Below are positions 1-6,410 of a DNA stretch of 7,854 bases, in pieces. The stretch covers positions 1 through 7,854 of the forward strand of contig JAJYAH010000305.1 of NCBI GenBank assembly GCA_021779635.1, in the 5' to 3' direction. Position 1 is the stretch's first letter. Every line of letters starts with the position of its first letter. The translations under genes and the position numbers were made by a program. Origin of the DNA: Pseudomonadota bacterium. Lineage in GTDB: Bacteria > Pseudomonadota > Alphaproteobacteria > Rhizobiales > Xanthobacteraceae. The notes under the pieces were generated by a model. It had not been told where the DNA came from. It searched no databases and worked only from the letters and a program-made list of their open reading frames with translations.

Positions 1-416
1 GTCGAAAAAACGAAGTGCAGGCGTTTCTTGCCTCCGACCCGATCGCCTATCTCTGGCTGAAAGACAGCGCCTACCGGGAAGTCGCTTCCAATCTGGACGG
101 CGACTACAAGGACAAGACCTGCTGCAATCGTCGGATTGCGCGGCAGCCTGGTGCGCGAGGAGCCGCTGGTCGCCCGCGCGGTTACCCAGGCGTTGCTCGA
201 TGCAGCGATGTTTTCCGCGCAGAACCCGGAGCTGGCCGCTGCGTCGTTCCAGCCCTATGCGCCGAAGTCCGCCAGTCTGGAGGACCTGCAGGCGATGGTC
301 CGGTACCACACCCACCGTCATCACCCGGTCGGCGCCGTGCCCAAGCAGGAACTTAAGGCCTATGCGGACGATCTGAAGCTTGTATCCGTGTTCAAGCCAG
401 GTACCGATGCGGCGGT
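1..416 (+). pseudogene. ABC transporter substrate-binding protein, C-terminal remnant (frameshifted, truncated)
   Basis: This is the C-terminal part of a periplasmic substrate-binding protein of the nitrate/sulfonate/taurine (NrtA/SsuA/TauA-like) class. The N-terminal part lies left of the window. Frame 3 reads VQAFLASDPIAYLWLKDSAY and continues to DKTCC at 111-125. The homologous sequence then continues in frame 1 as IVGLRGSLVREEP from 127. One surplus A in the AA at 126-127 explains the shift. Frame 1 then reads YHTHRHHPVGA and ends at FKPGTDAA (391-414), where such proteins usually have roughly 15-20 more residues. From about 415 the sequence is instead ATPase-like. A substrate-binding protein next to an ATPase and sulfur-type oxygenases suggests uptake of an organosulfur compound, but the ligand cannot be read from this fragment. 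The family call is from recognition. Frameshift and truncation are seen directly. A sequencing error could account for the single-base shift but not for the fusion. Confidence 0.75.
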
Positions 417-1062
417 GAATTCGTCGCCTTGCTCGGTCCTTCCGGATGCGGGAAATCGACCTTGCTGCGCCTGGTCGCAGGACTGGAACCGCCGCGGTCG
501 GGTACGCTACGCGAAAACGGCGATCCGATCACGCGGCCGTTTCCGTCGCGGGTGGTGGTGTTCCAGGATCCGACCCTGTTTCCGTGGCGAACCGTCTGGA
601 ACAATGTCGCGCTCGGTCTGGAAGCCCAGGGCATCCTCAAGAACCAGCGTCACCGCGTCGATGCGGCGATCGATCTGGTCGGCCTCTCGGCATTTCGCAA
701 CGCCTATCCGCATCAGCTTTCGGGCGGCATGGCGCAGCGGGTCGCACTGGCGCGGGCGCTGGTCAACGACCCCAGGATACTGATCCTCGACGAGCCTCTC
801 GGCAAGCTCGATTCACTGACGCGCATCACCATGCAGGCCGAAATCGCCTCACTTTGGCAGCAAAGCGGTTTCACCACGCTGATGGTGACCCATGATGTGG
901 AGGAGGCGGTGTTCCTGGCCAATCGTGTTCAGCGACCGGCCCGCGCGCATCAAGGCCGATATTGCGGTTGATCGTCCCTACCCGCGGCACCGGGGCGATG
1001 CCAAACTGGCGGAGCTGCGCCGGAACATTCTGGAGCTACTCGGATTGGACGCGACGTGGTAA
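417..1062 (+). pseudogene. ABC transporter ATPase (SsuB/TauB/NrtD class), N-terminally deleted and frameshifted
   Basis: This is the nucleotide-binding subunit of the same importer. From 417 frame 3 reads [18 protein letters not shown], containing Walker A. It is followed by the Q-loop [15 protein letters not shown], the signature [15 protein letters not shown], Walker [13 protein letters not shown] and the H-loop [16 protein letters not shown]. All ATP-hydrolysis motifs are therefore present. The roughly 35-40 residues that normally precede Walker A, with any start codon, are missing, because sequence left of 415 belongs to the substrate-binding gene. After NRV (921-929) frame 3 goes off into [12 protein letters not shown]. 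The natural C-terminus continues in frame 1 from 925 ([12 protein letters not shown]) to LLGLDATW and the TAA at 1060-1062. The gene thus has two separate lesions. Complete relatives are about 250-260 residues. It is most likely non-functional. No permease gene is present between the two importer remnants. Confidence 0.8.
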
Positions 1063-1097
1063 GTGCGAAGGGCGGTTCGTTACGCGAAGAGCTTTCG

Positions 1098-2240
1098 ATG
1101 GATGCAACGCCGACCATCTTCGACACGGCCCATTTGCTCGCCGCCGGGTTTGCCGCTGGCGCTGCCGGGCATGATCGCGACGCGAGCTTTCCGTTCGAGA
1201 ACTTCGATCGGTTGTCCGAAGCAGGCTTGCTGGCGCTCACCGTGCCGACGGCTTTCGGCGGCCTCGGCGCCGGTGCGCGCGATGCGGTCCGCATTGTCGG
1301 CATTTTCGGAAAAGCCGATCCATCGACCGCATTGGTGCTGTCGATGCATTACATCCAGCATCTGTTGATGGCGCGCAGCACGTACTGGCCGGGCCGTCTT
1401 GTCCGCAAGCTCGCCCGCGAGACGGTTGAAGGCGTGGCGCTGATCAACGCGCTGCGGGTCGAGCCCGATCTGGGCTCGCCGTCGCGCGGCGGCCTGCCGG
1501 CGACGATCGCGCGCAAGACCGAGACCGGATGGCGGCTCAGTGGCCGCAAGATCTATTCGACCGGCGCGCCGATTCTGAAATGGTACACGGTATGGGCAAA
1601 GACCGATGAGCCGGACGTGCGGGTCGGCCAGTTTCTGGTGCCTGCGGGATTGCCGGGCACGCGCATCGTCGAGACCTGGGATCATCTCGGGCTGCGCGCC
1701 AGCGGCAGCCATGACGTCGTGTTCGACGACGTGGTGTTCCCGCTCGACCATGAAATCGATGTCCGCAAGCCGGAGGAATGGCTGGTCCCGGATTTCACCC
1801 AGGCCGCGGCCCATGCGGTCTTTATCGCGGCGATCTACGACGGTGTCGCCCGCGCCGCCCGCGACTGGCTGATCGGGTTTTTGAAAACGCGGGTGCCGTC
1901 CAACCTCGGCGCATCGCTCGCCACGCTGCCGCGGTCGCAGGATGTCGTTGGCGGCATCGAAACGCGTCTCGCCGTCAACGCCCGTCTGATCGACAGCTTT
2001 GCCGCCGATTACGACAATGGCGTTTTGCTGAGCCCGTCCGAATCCAACACCATCAAGCTGACCGTCACCAATAACGCCGTTGCGGCGGTCGAGGACGCGT
2101 TGTCGCTGGCAGGCAACCACGGCCTGACACGTGCCAATCCGCTCGAACGGCATTATCGTGACGTGCTATGCGGACGTGTCCATACGCCCCAGGATGACTC
2201 GACGCGGGTGAGCGCCGGGCGGCTGGCGCTCGGCATCTGA
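1098..2240 (+). CDS. Acyl-CoA dehydrogenase-fold flavoprotein, SfnB/DszC-like monooxygenase type
   Basis: The product is a 380-residue flavoprotein of the acyl-CoA dehydrogenase superfamily. The N-terminal helical domain spans about residues 8-115 (FDRLSEAGLLALTVPTAFGG at 36-55). The middle beta domain spans about 120-225, with SGRKIYSTGAP and the typical WDHLGLRASGSHDVVFDDV (194-212). The C-terminal helical bundle follows. At the C-terminus, where dehydrogenases carry an YEGT-type segment, this protein has HYRDVLCGRVHTPQDD (352-367). That pattern fits flavin-dependent monooxygenases such as DszC and the sulfur-acquisition protein SfnB rather than a true dehydrogenase. ATG 1098 was chosen because GAAGAG (1086-1091) precedes it at a good distance. 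A GTG at 1056 in the same frame would add 14 residues and overlap the ATPase remnant. The adjacent luciferase-like monooxygenase gene suggests a joint role in organosulfur oxidation. The substrate is unknown. Family confidence is high, reaction confidence moderate. Confidence 0.85.
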   Translation: MDATPTIFDTAHLLAAGFAAGAAGHDRDASFPFENFDRLSEAGLLALTVPTAFGGLGAGARDAVRIVGIFGKADPSTALVLSMHYIQHLLMARSTYWPGRLVRKLARETVEGVALINALRVEPDLGSPSRGGLPATIARKTETGWRLSGRKIYSTGAPILKWYTVWAKTDEPDVRVGQFLVPAGLPGTRIVETWDHLGLRASGSHDVVFDDVVFPLDHEIDVRKPEEWLVPDFTQAAAHAVFIAAIYDGVARAARDWLIGFLKTRVPSNLGASLATLPRSQDVVGGIETRLAVNARLIDSFAADYDNGVLLSPSESNTIKLTVTNNAVAAVEDALSLAGNHGLTRANPLERHYRDVLCGRVHTPQDDSTRVSAGRLALGI

Positions 2241-2272
2241 ACGTTATGGGATTAATTGGACTGGAGCTGCCA

Positions 2273-3373
2273 ATGTCAGTGGAATTCATCGGGTTCATTA
2301 CCAACAACAATTCGTCCGAGACCATCGTGCGGACCGGGCCCGTCATCGACCGTCCCTACCTCGAGACGGTGGCGAAGGCCCACGAGGTCGCCGGCTTCGA
2401 TCGCGCGCTGCTGGCCTTTCATTCCACGACGCCGGACTGCCAGCAGATCGCCCAGCACGTGCTTGGCATCACCGACCGGCTCAAGGTCCTGATCGCGCAG
2501 CGGCCGGGCTTCACCGCGCCGACCCTGATCGCCCGCCAGCTTGCGACCATTGATCAGCTTTCCGGCGGCCGGGTGGCGCTGCATGTCATCACCGGCGGCA
2601 ATGCCGCCGAGCTGAGGCAGGACGGCAACACCATCGATGACAAGGACGAGCGTTACGCCCGCACCGACGAGTTTCTCGATGTCGTCCGGGCCGAATGGAC
2701 CAGCGAGAAGCCGTTTTCCTATAACGGCAAATACTACAGGGTTGAGAACGGCTTTTCGCAGGTGAAACCCTATCGCAGCACGGGCATTCCGATCTTTGTC
2801 GGCGGCGCGTCCGATGCTGCGATCGAGGTGGCTGGCAAGCATGCCGATACATTTGCGCTGTGGGGCGAATCCTATGCGCAGGTGCGCGACGTGACCTCGC
2901 GGGTCCGCGCCGCCGCGGCGACGCATGGACGGCCCACGCCGCGCTTCAGCCTGTCGATCCGTCCCATCCTCGCCGACACTGAGGAAAAGGCATGGGCAAA
3001 GGCTGAGGAGATTCTGGCGCGCGCCACCGCGCTGCAGGACAAGACCGGTTACCGCAAGCCGGCTGACGGCCACGCGACCGCCGGCGCGCGGCGGTTGCTG
3101 GCGCTGGCCGAACAGGGCACCCGGATCGACAAGCGGCTGTGGACCGAAATCGCCAAGCTCACCGGCGCCAACAGCAACACCACCGCGCTGGTCGGAACAC
3201 CCAAGCAGGTCGCCGAAGTGTTCGGCGACTATTACGATCTCGGCGTCAGCCATTTCCTGATCCGCGGCTTCGATCCCTTGATCGACGCCATCGAATATGG
3301 CCGCGAACTGATCCCGCTGACGCGCAAGCTGATCGCCGAACGCGACAGCTCCCGGGGAGTAGCCGCGGAGTGA
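2273..3373 (+). CDS. LLM-class FMN-dependent monooxygenase, SsuD/SfnG family
   Basis: The product is a 366-residue luciferase-like (TIM-barrel) monooxygenase, close in length to SsuD (381 in E. coli) and SfnG. Such enzymes use FMNH2 supplied by a separate reductase plus O2 to cleave C-S bonds in alkanesulfonates or sulfones. Supporting segments are IAQRPGFTAPTLIARQLATI (74-93), LSGGRVALHVITGG (96-109), DERYARTDEFLD (125-136), IPIFVGGASDAA (172-183), TFALWGE (193-199) and ALVGTPKQVAE (305-315). ATG 2273 has GGAG (2263-2266) upstream and gives the usual MSVEFIGFI start; ATG 2246 would add nine atypical residues. Aligned by eye to remembered E. coli SsuD, the active-site positions Cys54, Arg226, His228 and Tyr331 correspond to Thr53, Ser228, Arg230 and Phe333, so a simple alkanesulfonate monooxygenase label may be wrong. 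It lies 32 bases after the SfnB/DszC-like gene and is probably cotranscribed with it. Confidence 0.85.
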   Translation: MSVEFIGFITNNNSSETIVRTGPVIDRPYLETVAKAHEVAGFDRALLAFHSTTPDCQQIAQHVLGITDRLKVLIAQRPGFTAPTLIARQLATIDQLSGGRVALHVITGGNAAELRQDGNTIDDKDERYARTDEFLDVVRAEWTSEKPFSYNGKYYRVENGFSQVKPYRSTGIPIFVGGASDAAIEVAGKHADTFALWGESYAQVRDVTSRVRAAAATHGRPTPRFSLSIRPILADTEEKAWAKAEEILARATALQDKTGYRKPADGHATAGARRLLALAEQGTRIDKRLWTEIAKLTGANSNTTALVGTPKQVAEVFGDYYDLGVSHFLIRGFDPLIDAIEYGRELIPLTRKLIAERDSSRGVAAE

Positions 3374-3443
3374 TGTGCCATCTCGTTGTTGCGGGCGCAT
3401 TGCCGGGCGCGATCGCTTCCGCAATCGTCAAAACAAGGAAATT

Positions 3444-3478
3444 GAGCGTCCGTTCCGATTCAATCGCGACGGAGGCTC
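3444..3478. repeat. Palindromic repeat element, copy 1
   Basis: The outer arms gagcgtccg (3444-3452) and cggaggctc (3470-3478) pair at 8 of 9 positions. The loop holds the 15-base core gttccgattcaatcg (3452-3466), itself a small palindrome (cgatt-c-aatcg). The same core with similar outer arms occurs at 6465-6506. Two copies of the same architecture in 3 kb suggest a dispersed REP-like family. Here no start codon of a recognisable gene follows directly. Confidence 0.65.
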
Positions 3479-3491
3479 CGGGGTAGTGATT

Positions 3492-3521
3492 CCTTCTCCG
3501 CCGCCGCGCTTTGCGAGAAGG
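3492..3521. terminator. Possible weak terminator after the monooxygenase operon
   Basis: A perfect 7-base inverted repeat, ccttctc (3492-3498) and gagaagg (3515-3521), is followed by cattattt. The T-run is short and the 16-base loop is large, so this is tentative. It is the best hairpin plus T-rich tail candidate in the gap after the stop at 3373. Confidence 0.3.
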
Positions 3522-3535
3522 GCATTATTTCAAAG

Positions 3536-3570
3536 CTGACAACAAAGAAATTTTGTGGGATTGCTGTCAG
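3536..3570. promoter_or_regulatory. Inverted repeat upstream of the exporter gene, possible operator
   Basis: CTGACA (3536-3541) and TGTCAG (3565-3570) form a perfect 6-base inverted repeat around an AT-rich centre. That centre contains a smaller one, acaaa...tttgt. It lies 107-141 bases before the exporter ATG, a sensible place for a regulator site. No regulator gene is in the window, and a chance occurrence is possible. Confidence 0.25.
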
Positions 3571-3676
3571 GCTTCTTTCGTCCTCATATTGCCTTGAATT
3601 GAAGCGGGTTTCCGCTCAGGCGGCCGGGCGCGAATTGTGGCTGCAGATTTTTTAAGCATCGGGTCGGGGAAGTCGA

Positions 3677-5149
3677 ATGTCGGATCTCGCGGTGAAAGTA
3701 TCGGAGCCGATTGCACTGAAGGCGCGGTTGAACGAGGACTGGCTCGCGGTCGTGATCGGCCTGTTGGTGTTCGGGTCGGCCCTCGTCAGCATCACAGGAA
3801 CCGACCTTTTGGGTTGGGCGGTGTCGACATCGGTTTATATCGACGCTGCGCGAGCGCTAAGCCCGTTTGCCAAAGCCTATGCCTGGCTTGGCGGCGGCGG
3901 CGCGCTGCTGGCGACCTATGCTGCGCTGCTCGTGGTGTTGAGCGCCGGCGTGGTCACGCTGGGAGCCGACGTCAAGAAATTCGCCGCCGCGTTCACGGCG
4001 GTCTTCGCCATTGCCTATGCGAGCTGGGTTTTCGGCAGCTACGCCTATGTCGCCGCGGTGACGCCGGCCGAGCAACAGAAATTCGGCATCGCCTGGTCGC
4101 TCAAATTGACCAATGAAGGCGGTTACATCGTCGCGCTTCTGGTTGGACTCATCATCGCCAACTTTCTTCCGAGGTTCGCCGAATGGTTGAAGGAAGCGAT
4201 TCGGCCGGAACTCTATATCAAGATCGCGATCGTGATTCTCGGAGCAACCGTCGCCGTCACGGCGGCTGGCCGGCTCAACCTTGCATCGTCATTGCTGCTG
4301 CGCGGCGCAGCGGCGATCGTCGAGGCCTATCTGATCTACTGGGCGGTAATCTACTACATCTCGCGCAAATGGTTTGGCTTCAGCCGCGAATGGTCGGTGC
4401 CGCTCGCATCGGGCATCTCGATCTGCGGCGTGGCGGCGGCGATTGCCACCGGCGGAGCCATCAGGGCGCGGCCGGCGGTGCCGATCCTGGTGTCGTCGCT
4501 GGTGGTCGTGTTTGCGGTGGTTGAAGTGCTGATCCTGCCGTTTCTGGCCCAGACCTTTCTTTGGCAGGAGCCGCTGGTGGCCGGCGCCTGGATCGGGCTT
4601 GCGATCAAGACCGACGGCGCGGCGGTTGCCGGCGGCGGCATCACCGAGTCGCTGATCATGGCGAAAGCGGCCGCGGAAGGCATCCGGTATCAGCCGGGCT
4701 GGATTCTCGCGACCACGACGACGGTAAAGATCTTTATCGACATCTTCATCGGGATCTGGGCGTTCATTCTCGGCTACATCTGGACCAACTATATCGACAA
4801 GGGGCCGGACAAGGCCAGGCCTGCGGAGATCTGGCAGCGCTTCCCGAAATTCATCCTCGGCTTTATCTTCGTCTTTGCCGTCTCGCTCTGGCTCGCGGTC
4901 GGATCGACGCCGGGGATTGCGAAAGCGCTTCCCGCGGCGGCGGGCGAGGCCAACATCTTCCGGGTCATCTTCTTTATCCTGACGTTCTTTTCGATCGGCG
5001 TGCTCTCGGACTTCCGCAAGCTCTGGCAACAGGGCTTCGGCAAGCTTGCCGCGGTTTATTTCGTCAGCCTGTTCGGATTTGTGATCTGGGTCGGGCTCCT
5101 GATCTCCTGGCTGTTCTTCAGCGGCTTCAAGCCGCCGCTCGCCAGCTGA
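3677..5149 (+). CDS. YeiH-like putative sulfate exporter family membrane protein
   Basis: The product is a 490-residue polytopic inner-membrane protein. By eye it has about 12-13 hydrophobic segments, among them residues 23-40, 76-96, 104-126, 149-165, 181-198, 209-228, 243-262, 268-291, 343-369, 391-409, 428-443 and 458-482. The conserved segment SGISICGVAAAIATGGAIRA (245-264) and GLAIKTDGAAVAGGG (307-321) resemble the YeiH/UPF0324 family, annotated as putative sulfate exporters. E. coli YeiH is about 350 residues, so this is the longer form with extra N- and C-terminal spans. ATG 3677 is preceded by GGGGA (3666-3670). Next to two FMN-type C-S-cleaving oxygenases and a flavin reductase, export of sulfite or sulfate released from organosulfur compounds is a reasonable guess. 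Direction and substrate are not proven by sequence. A 50-residue membrane protein gene follows 20 bases later. Confidence 0.8.
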   Translation: MSDLAVKVSEPIALKARLNEDWLAVVIGLLVFGSALVSITGTDLLGWAVSTSVYIDAARALSPFAKAYAWLGGGGALLATYAALLVVLSAGVVTLGADVKKFAAAFTAVFAIAYASWVFGSYAYVAAVTPAEQQKFGIAWSLKLTNEGGYIVALLVGLIIANFLPRFAEWLKEAIRPELYIKIAIVILGATVAVTAAGRLNLASSLLLRGAAAIVEAYLIYWAVIYYISRKWFGFSREWSVPLASGISICGVAAAIATGGAIRARPAVPILVSSLVVVFAVVEVLILPFLAQTFLWQEPLVAGAWIGLAIKTDGAAVAGGGITESLIMAKAAAEGIRYQPGWILATTTTVKIFIDIFIGIWAFILGYIWTNYIDKGPDKARPAEIWQRFPKFILGFIFVFAVSLWLAVGSTPGIAKALPAAAGEANIFRVIFFILTFFSIGVLSDFRKLWQQGFGKLAAVYFVSLFGFVIWVGLLISWLFFSGFKPPLAS

Positions 5150-5169
5150 TCGATTGAAAAGGAAAACCG

Positions 5170-5322
5170 ATGCCGCAACCGGACCTCAAGGACGAAATCA
5201 ACGCGGCGGCCGAGCCGCTGCTGCCGATCGAGAAAAAGCTGATCGGCTGGAGCCTCGGCCTCAGCATTGTGTTGTTGGTCATCCTGATTGCGATCAATCA
5301 CTTTTTCCCGATCAAGCTTTGA
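5170..5322 (+). CDS. Small single-span membrane protein downstream of the exporter
   Basis: A 50-residue protein begins MPQPDLKDEINAAAEPLLPI. It has a charged, acidic N-terminal half of about 24 residues, a single hydrophobic helix (about 25-42, GWSLGLSIVLLVILIAI) and a short tail NHFFPIKL. The start is supported by AAGGA (5159-5163), seven bases before the ATG, and by placement 20 bases after the exporter stop and before a terminator hairpin. It is almost certainly cotranscribed with the exporter. No family was recognised. A small accessory or stabilising subunit of the carrier is a natural guess from position, topology and stoichiometric spacing, but this is inference only. Confidence 0.7.
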   Translation: MPQPDLKDEINAAAEPLLPIEKKLIGWSLGLSIVLLVILIAINHFFPIKL

Positions 5323-5372
5323 GACGAGGCGTCGCGAACGCCGACCAGCGCGCTGCGTGACGGTTGGATGAA

Positions 5373-5394
5373 GGCGGGGCCTGTGTGCCCCGCC
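5373..5394 (+). terminator. GC-rich terminator hairpin after the exporter operon
   Basis: The arms ggcggggc (5373-5380) and gccccgcc (5387-5394) form a perfect 8-base GC stem with a 6-base loop ctgtgt, followed by atttac. The T-tract is poor, but the stem is strong and sits 50 bases after the last gene of the unit. Confidence 0.65.
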
Positions 5395-5759
5395 ATTTAC
5401 ATCGCGTTCGTCGTCCTGACGCCAGCGGCTAAAAGCCCCGCGCTCCATTCGCAAATATCGGCTAGCCGGGTTCCGCTGCCCAATTTAAGATTAACGAATT
5501 GGCGCGACGTCGGTGCCGGGAAAAATGCGCCTCGGCGGAACGTCATTCTGCAATAAACCCATCGCCGCACAGCCGCTGAGCAGCGGTGTCATTGCTATTT
5601 TTGCCGAGCTCTCGACACCTCCCCGGAGCAGCACCATCATCATCGCTGAATCGAAACGATCCCGGGACCGCGCCGCGACCGGTCTTGCGGCGCTGGAAGG
5701 TTCGATCCTGCGCGAACTGCTCTGGTCTGCGGACGAAGCATTTGACCTGTGAGGCTGCC
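5395..5759. other. Intergenic region before the flavin reductase gene
   Basis: These 365 bases contain no recognised gene. They hold a LysR-type inverted repeat (5480-5502) and a small hairpin, ccgct (5573-5577) with agcgg (5582-5586), followed by a T-rich run near 5595. An open frame of 79 codons (5513-5752) ends seven bases before the reductase start. It matches nothing recognised and begins only with GTG or an internal ATG at 5525. It is left uncalled. No clear promoter hexamers could be assigned. Confidence 0.5.
5480..5502. promoter_or_regulatory. Candidate LysR-type regulator box (T-N11-A)
   Basis: CCAATT (5480-5485) and AATTGG (5497-5502) form a perfect inverted repeat with an 11-base AT-rich spacer, giving the ATT-N11-AAT pattern typical of LysR-family binding sites. 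LysR-type regulators such as CysB and Cbl control sulfonate use in other proteobacteria, which fits the gene content here. No regulator gene is visible in the window. The site is about 260 bases before the reductase ATG, so the promoter would have to lie between them. Confidence 0.35.
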
Positions 5760-6410
5760 ATGAACTCCGCCGTCCGCAACATCAATATCGATCGCGAGGT
5801 TTCCCCGGTCGATTTTCGCGGCGCGATGCGCCATCTGGCCGGCGGTGTCAGCGTGATCACGGTCGGGCGCGGCAAGGATATCACCGGCATGACCGTCACG
5901 TCGGTGTCGTCGTTTTCGGTGGACCCGCCGACACTGATCGTCAGCATCAACCGGGAAGCCTCGTCCTGGCCGCTGCTCAGGCGTCACGGGTTTTTCGGGG
6001 TCAACTTCCTCGCCGCCGACCAGCTCGACGTGGCCGAGCGGTTTGCCGGCAAGGATGGACTGAAGGGCGCGGACCGCTTTGCGGGCGCGCAGTGGACCAC
6101 GCGCGTATCCGGCGTGCCGCTGCTGTTGGGCGCCTTGTCCGCGATCGACTGCAAGGCCGAGGACATCATCGAGCGGCACTCCCACGCCCTCGTGATCGGG
6201 CGCGTGCTGGACGTCCGGACTTCGCAGCGCACGGCGGCACTGGCCTATTGGCAGGGACGGTATGTTGCGATCGATCAGGACGAGGATGTGGCCAGGCTGG
6301 CGGAAGTCAGCCTGCCCGCCACGCGCGCTGCGCGCGGGACATGGCCTGACGGCCTTACGACGCGGCTCCTGAAGAGGTGGCCGTTTTCCAGCCTGGGGCC
6401 TCGGTCCTGA
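5760..6410 (+). CDS. Flavin reductase domain protein (FMN reductase of a two-component monooxygenase)
   Basis: The product is a 216-residue protein of the flavin-reductase-like (split-barrel FMN-binding, HpaC/DszD/RutF) family. It reduces FMN with NAD(P)H and passes FMNH2 to a partner oxygenase. Matching segments are DFRGAMRHLAGGVSVIT (18-34), the flavin-binding stretch GMTVTSVSSFSVDPPTLIVS (43-62), FFGVNFLAADQ (78-88), HALVIGRVLDV (142-152) and LAYWQGRYVAI (161-171). ATG 5760 is preceded by GAGG (5751-5754) and gives the normal family N-terminus. The last 30 residues (from about 187, rich in R, W and P) extend beyond the conserved fold. It is the obvious electron supplier for the SsuD-family and SfnB/DszC-like enzymes upstream, replacing an SsuE-type reductase, although it is transcribed separately from them. 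The pairing is inference. Confidence 0.9.
   Translation: MNSAVRNINIDREVSPVDFRGAMRHLAGGVSVITVGRGKDITGMTVTSVSSFSVDPPTLIVSINREASSWPLLRRHGFFGVNFLAADQLDVAERFAGKDGLKGADRFAGAQWTTRVSGVPLLLGALSAIDCKAEDIIERHSHALVIGRVLDVRTSQRTAALAYWQGRYVAIDQDEDVARLAEVSLPATRAARGTWPDGLTTRLLKRWPFSSLGPRS

Larger units (their letters stand above)
3374..3676. other. Intergenic region between the monooxygenase and the exporter gene
   Basis: This 303-base stretch has no convincing coding sequence. It contains the first copy of a palindromic repeat (3444-3478), a possible weak terminator hairpin (3492-3521) and an AT-richer inverted repeat (3536-3570). The AT-rich part from about 3525 to 3600 is the likeliest place for the exporter promoter, but no clear -35/-10 pair could be assigned. 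The exporter is therefore probably a separate transcription unit from the upstream monooxygenases. Confidence 0.5.

Noticed and set aside
1056..1097. GTG start at 1056 for the acyl-CoA-dehydrogenase-fold gene
   Set aside because: It would overlap the ATPase remnant and add 14 unusual residues; ATG 1098 has a better placed RBS.
1080..2153. 357-codon open frame on the minus strand opposite the acyl-CoA-dehydrogenase-fold gene
   Set aside because: It is a GC-rich antisense shadow with an Arg-rich composition; the plus strand has clear family motifs.
2276..3424. 382-codon open frame on the minus strand opposite the luciferase-like monooxygenase
   Set aside because: It is an antisense shadow with no recognisable domain, and the plus frame is a clear family member.
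3389..3424. Inverted repeat ttgcgg/ccgcaa just after the monooxygenase stop
   Set aside because: Six-base arms with a long loop and no T-rich tail; likely chance in GC-rich DNA.
5513..5752. 79-codon open frame ending seven bases before the flavin reductase start
   Set aside because: Its base use in the second half is somewhat coding-like, but it has no recognised family, an unclear start and overlaps a likely regulatory region. Not enough to call it a gene.
5586..5759. N-terminal extension of the flavin reductase from an upstream start
   Set aside because: The extra 58 residues are low-complexity and unlike the family. ATG 5760 has its own RBS and gives the normal N-terminus.
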